Assembly (NCBI RefSeq): GCF_016025255.1 | Contig: NZ_CP065592.1 | Span: 601,122 to 665,121, forward strand | Source: Sphingosinicella flava | GTDB taxonomy: Bacteria > Pseudomonadota > Alphaproteobacteria > Sphingomonadales > Sphingomonadaceae | DNA length: 64,000 bases | Direction: 5' to 3' | In this document: one piece after another, positions 27,140 through 37,240 of the stretch | Layout of the letters: every line of letters starts with the position of its first letter | How positions within the stretch are numbered: position 1 is the stretch's first letter | The notes under the pieces: model-generated | What the model was told of the DNA's origin: nothing | Database searches by the model: none | Seen by the model: the letters and a program-made list of their open reading frames with translations, nothing else | Made by a program: the position numbers and the translations under genes

Positions 27140-27168
27140 TTGACGCCGCTTATTCCCTCCTATATGCG
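27140..27168 (+). promoter_or_regulatory. Candidate promoter for pckA
   Basis: TTGACG at 27140-27145 and TATGCG at 27163-27168 are separated by 17 bases, about 58 bases before the pckA start codon. Boxes and spacing fit a housekeeping sigma70 promoter in a GC-rich alphaproteobacterium. Confidence 0.5.
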
Positions 27169-27225
27169 CCTTGAAAAAATTTGCGGAGGCACCCGCCCGC
27201 CGCAGGAACATTAGGAGAAATCGTC

Positions 27226-28821
27226 GTGGCGAAGCGCGTGCCTCATTCTGGGCTTGCCGAACAAGGCATTGTTACGAAGGCCGAAATTCACTGGAACCTG
27301 CTCCCTGCGGCGCTGGTCGAGCAAGCCGTGAAGCGGGGCGAGGGGATGCTCGCCAAGGACGGCCCGCTGGTCGTCGCGACCGGCAAGCACACCGGCCGAT
27401 CCGCCAAGGACAAGTTCATCGTCCGCGACTCGGAGACCGAAAGCACCATCTGGTGGGACAATAACGCCTCGATGACGCCAGAGCATTTCGCCGCGTTGAA
27501 AGCCGATTTTCTTGCCTGCGTCGCTGAAAAGGACACCCTCTTTGTCGCCGATCTCTTCGGCGGTTCGCAGCCCGAACACCGCGTCCGCGTCCGCGTGATC
27601 AACGAGCTTGCATGGCACAACCAGTTCATCCGCACGATGCTCGTGCGTCCGGAAGCGGCTGAGCTGGAAGGCTTCACGCCGGAATTCACGATCATCGACC
27701 TGCCGAGCTTCAAGGCCGATCCGGCCCGCCACGGCTGCCGCGGCGAAACGGTGATCGCCGTCAGCCTCACCGAAAGGCTGATCCTCATCGGCGGCACGCA
27801 ATATGCGGGCGAGATGAAGAAGTCGGTCTTCGGCGTCCTCAATTATCTCCTGCCGGTGGACGGCGTCATGCCGATGCACTGCTCGGCCAATATCGGCCCC
27901 AATGGCGACACCGCCGTCTTCTTCGGCCTGTCCGGCACCGGCAAGACGACGCTTTCCGCCGATGCCAGCCGCACCCTCATCGGCGATGACGAGCATGGCT
28001 GGTCGGACACCAACGTCTTCAATTTCGAAGGCGGCTGCTATGCGAAGATGATCCGCCTGTCCGAGGAAGCCGAACCCGAAATTTACGCGACGACGCGCCG
28101 CTTCGGCACCGTCCTTGAGAATGTCGTGATCGATCCCGACACACGCGAACTCGATCTCGACGACAACAGCCTCGCGGAAAACACCCGCGGCGCTTATCCG
28201 ATAGACTTCATTCCCAATGCGTCGAAGGAAAACTTGGGCCCCGTTCCGCGCAACATCGTGATGCTTACCGCCGATGCGTTCGGCGTCCTGCCCCCGATCG
28301 CGAAGCTGACCCCGGATCAGGCCATGTACCACTTCCTTTCGGGCTACACCGCCAAGGTCGCGGGCACCGAGATCGGCGTCACCGAGCCCGAAGCCACTTT
28401 CTCCACCTGCTTCGGCGCGCCTTTCATGCCGCGCCATCCGAGCGTCTACGGCAATCTGCTGAAAGAGCGGATCGCCAAGGGCAATGTCGATTGCTGGCTC
28501 GTCAACACCGGCTGGACCGGCGGCAAGTACGGCGTCGGCAAGCGCATGCCGATCAAGGCGACCCGCGCTCTGCTGAACGCCGCCCTCGACGGCAGCCTCA
28601 AGAATGTCGAATTCCGCAAGGATCCCTATTTCGGCTTCGACGTGCCGGTCAGCGTCCCGGGCGTCGACGGCGCCATCCTCAATCCGCGCGACACTTGGGC
28701 CGACAAGGCCGAATATGACGCGACGGCGAAGAAGCTCGTCCAGCTCTTCATCGACAATTTTTCCAAGTTCGAAGCCCATGTCGACCAAGGCGTCCGGGAG
28801 TCCGCACCGACCGCCGCCTGA
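27226..28821 (+). CDS. pckA: Phosphoenolpyruvate carboxykinase (ATP)
   Basis: PckA makes phosphoenolpyruvate from oxaloacetate with ATP, the entry step of gluconeogenesis. The 531-residue protein has the kinase P-loop GLSGTGKTT (234-242), an upstream oxaloacetate-binding RSAKDKF segment and the conserved [17 protein letters not shown] region. It starts at GTG 27226, with AGGAGA 7 bases upstream; the frame is open to a TTG at 27181 but this site decides the start. It is divergent from chvI, an association also known in rhizobia. A strong terminator follows. Confidence 0.97.
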   Translation: MAKRVPHSGLAEQGIVTKAEIHWNLLPAALVEQAVKRGEGMLAKDGPLVVATGKHTGRSAKDKFIVRDSETESTIWWDNNASMTPEHFAALKADFLACVAEKDTLFVADLFGGSQPEHRVRVRVINELAWHNQFIRTMLVRPEAAELEGFTPEFTIIDLPSFKADPARHGCRGETVIAVSLTERLILIGGTQYAGEMKKSVFGVLNYLLPVDGVMPMHCSANIGPNGDTAVFFGLSGTGKTTLSADASRTLIGDDEHGWSDTNVFNFEGGCYAKMIRLSEEAEPEIYATTRRFGTVLENVVIDPDTRELDLDDNSLAENTRGAYPIDFIPNASKENLGPVPRNIVMLTADAFGVLPPIAKLTPDQAMYHFLSGYTAKVAGTEIGVTEPEATFSTCFGAPFMPRHPSVYGNLLKERIAKGNVDCWLVNTGWTGGKYGVGKRMPIKATRALLNAALDGSLKNVEFRKDPYFGFDVPVSVPGVDGAILNPRDTWADKAEYDATAKKLVQLFIDNFSKFEAHVDQGVRESAPTAA

Positions 28822-28846
28822 CGCGATACAGCCAAACTTTTAACAG

Positions 28847-28882
28847 GCGCGTCGGCCAGAGCGGCCGGCGCGCTTTTGTTTT
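28847..28882 (+). terminator. Rho-independent terminator of pckA
   Basis: An 11-bp GC-rich stem (GCGCGTCGGCC with GGCCGGCGCGC, one T-G wobble) has a 5-base loop and is followed by TTTTGTTTT. It begins 26 bases after the pckA stop. This is the clearest intrinsic terminator in the window. Confidence 0.85.
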
Positions 28883-28892
28883 GGGAAGTGGA

Positions 28893-29339
28893 ATGACCAA
28901 GGACTATGCGCCAAGATTGTTCACCGGCGACGATGCGGTTCGTCACATCGGCAACGGCCTGGTGAACTGTACCCTGACGCGTCCCGAATGGACGCATGAG
29001 GCCCATCTCGCCGCCTGCCTTTGGATCATTGTCGAGCGCCCGGATATCCAGCCTGAAAACGACCTGCCCGGGATCATCCGCCGCTTCAACGAAAGTGTCG
29101 GCGGCGTGAACGATGAGACCCAGGGCTATCACGAAACCATCACCCAATGCTTCATTCGCGGAGTCCGCCGCTACCTGGCGCGGACGGAGGAAGGCGGTCT
29201 GTCCGGAAGAGTGAACGGCCTGTTGCTGGCCGACGAGGGGCAGCGCGGTTGGCCGCTCCGTTTCTACAGCAGGGAGCGCTTATTTTCGGTGGAAGCCCGC
29301 TTAGCTCGGGTGGGGCCCGATTTGCAGCCGTGGCCGTGA
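28893..29339 (+). CDS. Conserved hypothetical protein (WTHEAHL motif)
   Basis: The product has 148 residues, no signal peptide and no membrane segment. It contains histidine-bearing segments that look conserved (PEWTHEAHLAACLW and TQGYHETITQCFIRGV) and an Arg-rich C-terminal third. I have a vague memory of similar short bacterial proteins with a 'THxxHL ... GYHETIT' pattern but no assigned function. Three histidines with nearby acidic residues could bind a metal; that is speculation. The ATG at 28893 is preferred over a TTG at 28881. It is convergent with nfeD, 18 bases apart. Confidence 0.7.
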   Translation: MTKDYAPRLFTGDDAVRHIGNGLVNCTLTRPEWTHEAHLAACLWIIVERPDIQPENDLPGIIRRFNESVGGVNDETQGYHETITQCFIRGVRRYLARTEEGGLSGRVNGLLLADEGQRGWPLRFYSRERLFSVEARLARVGPDLQPWP

Positions 29340-29357
29340 TCTGCGGGCAAGCAAAGG

Positions 29358-29816
29358 TCAGTTGGAAGGTGGAAGCGCCGCGATCGGCTCTACGATCAGG
29401 CACCCGCTTTTGGTACCGGTGACGCGGACATGGGCTCCAGCAGGCGTTTCGAGGCCCCTGGCGTTCCACACCCCATCACCCACCTTCACCCGGCCCTGGC
29501 CGCCCTCGATCGCGGTCACGACCAACACCGTTTCGCCCACTAGCCGCGCAGCGCGGTCGTTGAGGAGGGGGTCGCTGCTCGCCACGGGATGATCCGCATA
29601 CCAGCGACGGCCAAAGGTGACGGCGGCGATGGAAAGGAGAGCGAACAGGCCGAACTGAAAGGCGAGCGGGATGCCGAGCAAGGCGGCGAATCCGGTGACC
29701 GCCGCCGCCGCTGCCAGCCAGATGAGGAACACGCCGGGCATCAAAATCTCGGCGATGCCCAGAATGGCGGCACCGATCAGCCACCACCATTCGGGATCGA
29801 GATCGAAGCCGTTCAT
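29358..29816 (-). CDS. NfeD family membrane protein
   Basis: The 152-residue protein has hydrophobic segments at about 10-30 and 31-67, followed by a soluble beta-barrel (OB-fold) domain ([29 protein letters not shown] in part). This is the short NfeD type that works with SPFH/stomatin proteins in membrane quality control or microdomains. It overlaps the SPFH gene by 4 bases, the classical nfeD-SPFH pairing. Confidence 0.9.
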   Translation of the reverse strand: MNGFDLDPEWWWLIGAAILGIAEILMPGVFLIWLAAAAAVTGFAALLGIPLAFQFGLFALLSIAAVTFGRRWYADHPVASSDPLLNDRAARLVGETVLVVTAIEGGQGRVKVGDGVWNARGLETPAGAHVRVTGTKSGCLIVEPIAALPPSN

Positions 29817-30796
29817 TCAGCCGGACCTTCGAATGGCCCCTTGCGCCGCGCCGGCGGGGCAGGGGAAGGCGCGGGCGCTTCAGACGCGCCTTTACCAAGT
29901 GCATCGCGGGCCAACTCGCCGATGCCGCCCAGAGTGCCGATCAACTGCGTGGCCTCGACCGGGAACAGGATCGTCTTCGCATTGGGCGATGTCGCGAATT
30001 GGCTGACCGCGTCGACATATTTCTGCGCGATGAAGTAGTTGATCGCCTGGGTGTTGCCCCCGGAGATCGCGTCCGACACCATTTGCGTCGCCTTGGCTTC
30101 GGCTTCGGCGGCGCGCTCGCGGGCCTCGGCGTCGCGAAAGGCGGCTTCGCGGCGGCCCTCCGCCTCAAGGATCTGCGATTGCTTCTGGCCTTCCGCGCGA
30201 AGGATTTCCGACGCCCGCGAACCTTCGGCTTCCAGGATCGATGCGCGTTTTTCCCGCTCCGCCTTCATCTGGCGGCCCATCGCGTTAACGATATCGGCGG
30301 GCGGGCGAATGTCCTTGATTTCGACGCGGGTGATCTTGACGCCCCAAGCCTCGGTCGCCTGATCGACAACCGCGAGCAGGCGGGCGTTGATCTCATCGCG
30401 CTTCGACAGGGTTTCATCGAGGTCCATCGAGCCCATGACGGTGCGCAGATTCGTCGTCGTCAGCTGCATGATCGCGACGTAGAGGTCGGACACTTCGTAA
30501 GCGGCCTTGGCTGCCTCCAGCACCTGGAAGAACACGACGCCGTCGGTCGAAATCATCGCATTGTCCTTGGTGATGATCTCTTGCCCCGGAATATCAAGAA
30601 CCTGTTCCATCATGTTGATCTTGCGGCCGACGCGATAGAAAAAGGCAGGGTAGAAATTGAAGCCTGGCGCCGCGACGCTGGTGAAGCGGCCGAAATGCTC
30701 GATCGTATATTGATAGCCTTGCCGCACGATCTTGATGCTCGCCATCAGATAGATGAGCACCAGCAGCAGCACAAAGAACATCGCCGTGATTTCCAT
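29813..30796 (-). CDS. SPFH/band 7 (stomatin-like) membrane protein
   Basis: The 327-residue protein has an N-terminal membrane anchor (about 1-24) and then an SPFH domain. Family landmarks include [36 protein letters not shown] and [17 protein letters not shown] charged Ala/Glu-rich coiled coil lies at about 175-240, and the C-terminal tail is Pro/Ala-rich. Partnered with NfeD, it likely forms large oligomers that organise membrane regions or modulate proteases. The ATG at 30796 has GGAGGAAGG directly upstream; an in-frame TTG at 30811 is disregarded. Confidence 0.93.
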   Translation of the reverse strand: MEITAMFFVLLLVLIYLMASIKIVRQGYQYTIEHFGRFTSVAAPGFNFYPAFFYRVGRKINMMEQVLDIPGQEIITKDNAMISTDGVVFFQVLEAAKAAYEVSDLYVAIMQLTTTNLRTVMGSMDLDETLSKRDEINARLLAVVDQATEAWGVKITRVEIKDIRPPADIVNAMGRQMKAEREKRASILEAEGSRASEILRAEGQKQSQILEAEGRREAAFRDAEARERAAEAEAKATQMVSDAISGGNTQAINYFIAQKYVDAVSQFATSPNAKTILFPVEATQLIGTLGGIGELARDALGKGASEAPAPSPAPPARRKGPFEGPAE

Positions 30797-30875
30797 GGCC
30801 TTCCTCCCCAATTCAAAATCGGCCTATGATGGGTCCGAAAGGCTCGCTTTCCAAGCGGAATCGAAAGGACAAGAG

Positions 30876-31679
30876 ATGCAGCCGCTCCGCCTCTGCCGTT
30901 CACTCCTCTTTCTCCCCGCGTCCAATCCGCGCGCGATCGAAAAAGCGCGGGGTCTGCCCGCCGATCTCATCATCCTGGATCTTGAAGACGCCGTTAAGGA
31001 GGAGGATAAGGAAAGCGCGCGCATTGCCGCTGTCGAGGCGGCCCGGCAAGGATTTGGCGGCAAATTGGTCGCGATACGCGTCAACGCCGATATCGGTCAT
31101 CATTTCGGCGAAGATGCCGTTGCGGTCCGCGCGAGCGGGGCGGATTTCGTCGTGCTTCCGAAAGCCGAAACCGCGAAAAAGGTGCAGGATGCAGCCTCTC
31201 TATCGCAAAAGCCGGTGCTGGCGATGATCGAGACGGCGGCGGGCGTACTCGCCGCGCGGGAGATTGCGGCCCACACCGCCGGGTTGATCGCGGGCACCAA
31301 CGATCTGTCCGCCGATCTCGGCCTTCCGGCGGGCGGCGGGCGATCCGGGCTTGTGCACGCCTTGCAATCCATCGTCCTTGCCGCGCGCGCACAAGGCGTG
31401 GCGGCGTTCGATGGTGTGTTCAACGGCCTTGACGATGCCGACGGCATGGCGGCCGAATGCCTGGAAGGGCGAGCCTATGGCTTCGATGGCAAGTCGGTCA
31501 TCCATCCCAACCAGATCGACGCGGCCAACCGGTTTTTCGGGCCGAGCGACGCGGAGATCGCAGCGGCAGACAGGCTGATTGCCGCCGCGACCGGCGGGGC
31601 CGAACGGCATGAGGGGCGGATGATCGAATCGATGCATGTCGTCCAGGCCCGCGCCGTGCTGGCAAAGGCGCGGCGCTGA
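30876..31679 (+). CDS. HpcH/HpaI aldolase/citrate lyase family protein (CoA ester lyase)
   Basis: The 267-residue TIM-barrel protein has the beta-subunit citrate lyase-like signature: RSLLFLPASNPRAIEKA, the metal/acid motif LDLEDAV (35-41), MIETAAGVLAA and the C-terminal DGKSVIHPNQI. Members cleave or form C-C bonds in acyl-CoA esters such as malyl-CoA or citramalyl-CoA. The specific substrate cannot be assigned, and no partner subunits are nearby. The start at 30876 is supported by AAGGACAAGAG just upstream. Confidence 0.88.
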   Translation: MQPLRLCRSLLFLPASNPRAIEKARGLPADLIILDLEDAVKEEDKESARIAAVEAARQGFGGKLVAIRVNADIGHHFGEDAVAVRASGADFVVLPKAETAKKVQDAASLSQKPVLAMIETAAGVLAAREIAAHTAGLIAGTNDLSADLGLPAGGGRSGLVHALQSIVLAARAQGVAAFDGVFNGLDDADGMAAECLEGRAYGFDGKSVIHPNQIDAANRFFGPSDAEIAAADRLIAAATGGAERHEGRMIESMHVVQARAVLAKARR

Positions 31680-31717
31680 CCCTTGCCAAGCAGGGGCTTC
31701 CGGTCCTAAGCACCCGC

Positions 31718-33172
31718 ATGTTCAAGCCGACGTTCGCGGCCATCCTGCCGCTTCTTCTCGCCGCACCTTTTTCCGCCCATGCACAGCCGATCACGGCCGC
31801 CGACTTGCTGAGCCATATGAAGGTGCTCGCCGACGACAGCTATGAAGGGCGCAAGCCCGGTACCGCCGGGGGCAAACGTACCGAAGCCTATCTGATCGCC
31901 GCCTTCGCGCGGATGGGGCTGCAGCCCGGCGCCGCGCACGGATTGTGGCGGCAGCCGGTCGACATCGTCGAGCGGCATCTGGAGAGTTTCACCGCGACTT
32001 GGCGGGCGGGGCGCAAGGCGACGATGCTCGACGGCGGCATCGCCTGGCTGGGCCGCCAGAGCAAGATCGGCTTCGACCGCGCGCCGGTCATCTTCGCCGG
32101 GCACGGCACAGCCGAGGAGTTGGACGGGCGCGACCTCAAGGGTGCGGTCCTGCTGACGCTTCAGGGTCCGGTGCCCGCCAATCGCCGGCGCCTCGACACG
32201 GCCGCGCTCGCGGCGCGTGGTGCGGTCGGGGTCGTGAGCATCCTGACGGCGAAGGAGGATTGGGCCAAATATCGCGCTTATTGGCTGGAGGACGAAGCTT
32301 ATATCCTCGGCTCGTCTCCCATTGCGGAAGGCATCCTGTCCTCTGCCGAGGCGGGCGCCCTGCTCGGCATGGCTGGCCTCAGTCTCGATGCGCTGCGCAG
32401 CCAGGCTGCCGCGCCTGGCTTTAGGGCAGTAAAGGTCAAGGCCGACGTTTCGCTCAACCTCAATACGGGGGTTCGCCCCCTCGACACGGCGAACATCGTC
32501 GCCAAGGTGCCCGGTAGCGGCCGGGCGGATGAGGCGGTGATTTTCCTGTCGCACTGGGATCATCTTGGCATCTGCCGCCCGGAAGGCGCCGCGGATCGCA
32601 TCTGCAACGGCGCCGTCGACAATGCGAGCGGCACCGCCATCCTCCTCGAGACCGCGCGCCGGATCGCCGCCGGACCGCGCCCGGACCGCAGCATCTATTT
32701 CATCGCAACCACGGCGGAGGAAATGGGCCTGCTGGGCGCCGATGCGCTGGGCGCGGCGCCGCCTGTGGCAAAGGAGAGGATCGTCGCGGCACTCAACCTC
32801 GACACCACGGCCATCGGTCCGGCGGGTCTTCCCGTCGCCATCCTCGGGCGCGGCAACCACCCCGCCATCGACAAGGTGGTGGATGAAGAAGCGCGCAAGA
32901 TCGGCCGCAAGATCGACACCGATACCGAAGCGAACGTCATGATCACCCGCCAGGACGGCTGGGCGCTCGCCAAGCGCGGCGTGCCCACGATCATGGCGAC
33001 CGGTTCGATCAGCGACATGAACCTGCTGCGTTCCTACCTTGGCGGCACGTACCACAAGCCTGACGACGACATTGCGCATGCGACCGAGCTCGAGGGCGCG
33101 GTGGAGGACGCCAATCTTCACGTCGCGCTCGCGCGGGCGCTGGCCGATCCGTCGCGCCTGCCGTCGCCCTAG
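31718..33172 (+). CDS. M28 family zinc metallopeptidase, exported
   Basis: The 484-residue protein starts with a Sec signal peptide (cleavage near SAHAQ). A PA-like insert lies at about 100-260, and the M28 catalytic domain follows. Likely zinc ligands are His279 in LSHWDHLG, the Asp in NGAVDNASG, the Glu pair in TTAEEMGLLG (catalytic base and ligand), the Asp in ALNLDTT and the His in TYHKPDDD. It is probably a periplasmic aminopeptidase; specificity is unknown. It follows the CoA lyase gene by 38 bases. Confidence 0.9.
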   Translation: MFKPTFAAILPLLLAAPFSAHAQPITAADLLSHMKVLADDSYEGRKPGTAGGKRTEAYLIAAFARMGLQPGAAHGLWRQPVDIVERHLESFTATWRAGRKATMLDGGIAWLGRQSKIGFDRAPVIFAGHGTAEELDGRDLKGAVLLTLQGPVPANRRRLDTAALAARGAVGVVSILTAKEDWAKYRAYWLEDEAYILGSSPIAEGILSSAEAGALLGMAGLSLDALRSQAAAPGFRAVKVKADVSLNLNTGVRPLDTANIVAKVPGSGRADEAVIFLSHWDHLGICRPEGAADRICNGAVDNASGTAILLETARRIAAGPRPDRSIYFIATTAEEMGLLGADALGAAPPVAKERIVAALNLDTTAIGPAGLPVAILGRGNHPAIDKVVDEEARKIGRKIDTDTEANVMITRQDGWALAKRGVPTIMATGSISDMNLLRSYLGGTYHKPDDDIAHATELEGAVEDANLHVALARALADPSRLPSP

Positions 33173-33197
33173 AAACCGCCGCCCGCCATCCCTATAG

Positions 33198-34688
<1,491 letters not shown>

Positions 34689-35870
34689 GTGACGCCCGCG
34701 GCGCGCGTCCAGGCGGCTGTCGAAATACTGGACCAGGTGATCGATGCTGCCCGTTCCGGCGGCGCGGCGGCCGACACATTGATCGCCCGCTATTTCAAGG
34801 ACCGGCGCTATGCGGGTTCGAAGGATCGGCGGGCGGTGCGCGACCTCGTCTATCGCGCCATTCGCAGAAGTGCGGAGCGGCCCGAAAGCGGCCGCGCGGC
34901 CCTGATCGGCCTGGCACATGACGATGACGCGCTCATAACCCTGTTTGACGGCTCGCCGCACGGACCCGCGCCCATCGCTTCGGGCGAAGCGGGCGCGGAA
35001 GCGGGGCTCGTTCCGCAATGGCTGCAGGGGCGGCTGGATCCACTCGTGACCGCGGATGAATGGCCCGCGCTGCTGGAACGGGCACCGCTCGATGTGCGGG
35101 TGAACCGACTGAAAGGAACGGTGCAGGACGCGCGGAGCGATTTCCCCGAGGCGGCGCCGCTTCCCCATTCTCCCGTCGGTCTCCGCCTTCCGGAAGGATT
35201 TGCGGTCGAGCAAACGGTGGGGTGGGCGAGCGGCCTCGTCGAGATCCAGGACGAGGGCAGCCAGCTTCTGTCGCTCGCCTGCGCCGCACGGCCAGGGATG
35301 ACCGTCGTGGACCTCTGCGCCGGTGCTGGAGGAAAGACGCTCGCGCTGGCCGCAGACATGGCGAATAGCGGCCGCATCATTGCCGCCGACGTAGACCGCG
35401 CACGTTTGTCCCGCATCGCGCCGAGGGTGGAGCGGGCGGGGGCGTCCATTGTCGAAATCCGGCTTCTCGATCCCGGCAAGGAGCTTGAGGCGCTCGGCGA
35501 TCTTCATGGCGCCGCCGACCTGGTCCTGATCGACGCGCCTTGTTCCGGCACCGGAACGTGGCGGCGCAATCCGGAGACGCGCTGGCGCCTGACTTCGAAG
35601 CGGCTCGCCCGGCTTGCCGCGACGCAAGCGCATCTGCTCGACATCGGCGCCGCGCTCGTCCGGCCCGGCGGGCATTTGGTCTACGCCGTCTGCTCGCTAC
35701 TGGCGGAAGAAGGACGGGGCCAGGCGGAGGCTTTCGCCGCGCGCCGTTCAGCTTTCATATCGGAAAGGCCTGCCATCGAGGCGGGGCGGCCCGCAGGAGC
35801 GGGGACGGTCCTGACGCCCGGCCATGACGGCACGGATGGCTTTTTCGTCGCGCGGTGGCGCGCCCCGTGA
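34689..35870 (+). CDS. rsmB: RsmB-type RNA (cytosine-5) methyltransferase
   Basis: This enzyme methylates a cytosine in rRNA (RsmB/Sun makes m5C967 of 16S) using S-adenosylmethionine. The 393-residue protein has an N-terminal NusB-like helical domain. The methyltransferase domain carries the SAM motif VVDLCAGAGGKTLALAA, motif IV DAPCSGTGTWRRNPE and the catalytic-cysteine motif YAVCSLLAEEG. The start is GTG at 34689, directly after the guaB stop, with no clear ribosome site, so coupling to guaB translation is likely. RsmB is the best match; another m5C methyltransferase of the family is possible. Confidence 0.9.
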   Translation: MTPAARVQAAVEILDQVIDAARSGGAAADTLIARYFKDRRYAGSKDRRAVRDLVYRAIRRSAERPESGRAALIGLAHDDDALITLFDGSPHGPAPIASGEAGAEAGLVPQWLQGRLDPLVTADEWPALLERAPLDVRVNRLKGTVQDARSDFPEAAPLPHSPVGLRLPEGFAVEQTVGWASGLVEIQDEGSQLLSLACAARPGMTVVDLCAGAGGKTLALAADMANSGRIIAADVDRARLSRIAPRVERAGASIVEIRLLDPGKELEALGDLHGAADLVLIDAPCSGTGTWRRNPETRWRLTSKRLARLAATQAHLLDIGAALVRPGGHLVYAVCSLLAEEGRGQAEAFAARRSAFISERPAIEAGRPAGAGTVLTPGHDGTDGFFVARWRAP

Positions 35871-35899
35871 TAAAGGCTTTGAAAGCCATGGAGACACTG

Positions 35900-36409
35900 A
35901 TGCGCCTGTTGCCGATCGCCATTACCTTTTCCATTGCCGCCGCGACCATCGGCAGCGCGGGGACAAGTCAGCAGCAGATGAGCGCGCAGATCAATACGCA
36001 ATCCGTGGCGCTGACTCGTCAGGGTGAAGCGCTGGTGGCTTCCGGCGATTACGCCAAGGCGTCGGATTCGTTCGAAACCGCGCTCGCCGTCGATCCGCGC
36101 AACCGCGCTGCTTATATCGGCCTGGCCCGTGCCGCGCAGGGGCAGGGCATGCCGGGCAAGGCGATCGCTTTTTATGCCGAGGCGCTGGCGATCGAACCCA
36201 ATGACGTGACCGCGCTGGCTGGGCAGGGAGCGGCGATGGTCGAACGGGGAGCCGTTGAGCGCGCAAGGCAGAATCTCGATAAGATCCGCGCCGTCTGCAA
36301 GGATCCGTGTCCGCAGGCCGCGACGCTCGCCGCCGCTATTGCCAAGGGGCCGCCGCCTGCCGTGGTGACGGCGGAAGCGAAGACCGGCGACAAGGCTAAA
36401 ACGAATTAG
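35900..36409 (+). CDS. TPR repeat-containing exported protein
   Basis: The 169-residue product has a signal peptide or N-terminal anchor (MRLLPIAITFSIAAATIGSA) and about two to three TPR units, for example ALVASGDYAKASDSFETALA and GKAIAFYAEALAIEPNDVTA. A possible disulfide CKDPC lies near residue 130. It ends in a Lys-rich tail and is probably a periplasmic scaffold; no partner is known. GGAG six bases upstream supports ATG 35900; in-frame starts also exist at 35888 and at GTG 35855 overlapping rsmB. It is convergent with rsmA, 9 bases apart. Confidence 0.78.
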   Translation: MRLLPIAITFSIAAATIGSAGTSQQQMSAQINTQSVALTRQGEALVASGDYAKASDSFETALAVDPRNRAAYIGLARAAQGQGMPGKAIAFYAEALAIEPNDVTALAGQGAAMVERGAVERARQNLDKIRAVCKDPCPQAATLAAAIAKGPPPAVVTAEAKTGDKAKTN

Positions 36410-36418
36410 GTTCGGAAC

Positions 36419-37240
36419 TTAACTGCCGAGCATTCTCGCCAGATTGACGAAATCGTCGACCGACAGCGTCTCCGCGCGCCGTTCGGGGTCGATGCCGAGC
36501 CGTTCCAGCGCCTCGACAGCCCCCGGCAACGCCTGAAGGCTCCGGCGCAGCATCTTGCGGCGTTGCCCGAACGCCGCGGCGGTAATGCGCTCGAGAATGG
36601 CCGCCGACACCCCTTCCGGAGCGTCCTTGGGCGTCAGGTGAACGACCGCCGACATCACTTTGGGCGGGGGTACGAAGGCGGATCGATGCACCTTCATCGC
36701 GAGTTTCGCCTCGCTCCGCCATTGGGCCAGGACCGCAAGGCGGCCATAAGCGCTCGTGCCGGGCTTCGCGACGATCCTTTCCGCAACCTCAAGCTGGAAC
36801 ATCAGGGTCAGCGACTTCCAGAAAGGCGGCCAAGATTCGCCGCTTAGCCAACGAACGAGCAAAGCGGTGCCGACATTATAGGGGAGGTTCGATGCGATAT
36901 GCGCCCCGCGCCCCACGACCGCTTCCTCATCGATGGCCATGGCATCGCCCTCGATCAGGGTGAGGCGTCCATCTGATGCGGCATTCACATCGGCCAAGGC
37001 GGGCAGGCAGCGCCGGTCGCGCTCGACGGCGACGACCTCGCCGCCCGCGCGAAGCAGGGCCCGCGTCAGGCCGCCGGGGCCGGGCCCGACTTCATAGACG
37101 CGCTCCCCAGCGAGCGGGCCGGGAATGCGCGCGATTCTGTCGAGCAATTGTTCGTCCAACAGGAAATTCTGACCCAGTGCCTTGGACGCGTTGAGGCCAT
37201 GCGCTGCTATGACTTCGCGGAGCGGGGGAAGGGGTTTCAC
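36419..37240 (-). CDS. rsmA: 16S rRNA (adenine1518/1519-N6) dimethyltransferase RsmA/KsgA
   Basis: RsmA dimethylates two adjacent adenosines in 16S rRNA late in small-subunit assembly. The 273-residue protein has the family start KALGQNFLLDE, the SAM-binding motif YEVGPGPGGLTRALL and the catalytic motif IV NLPYN. It also has the C-terminal helical domain with AFGQRRKMLRRSL. It is last in lptD-surA-pdxA-rsmA and overlaps pdxA by 4 bases. Confidence 0.97.
   Translation of the reverse strand: MKPLPPLREVIAAHGLNASKALGQNFLLDEQLLDRIARIPGPLAGERVYEVGPGPGGLTRALLRAGGEVVAVERDRRCLPALADVNAASDGRLTLIEGDAMAIDEEAVVGRGAHIASNLPYNVGTALLVRWLSGESWPPFWKSLTLMFQLEVAERIVAKPGTSAYGRLAVLAQWRSEAKLAMKVHRSAFVPPPKVMSAVVHLTPKDAPEGVSAAILERITAAAFGQRRKMLRRSLQALPGAVEALERLGIDPERRAETLSVDDFVNLARMLGS

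Noticed and set aside
27211-28788. Minus-strand open frame (525 codons) opposite pckA
   Set aside because: It is complementary to pckA along its whole length, and its composition mirrors pckA codons.
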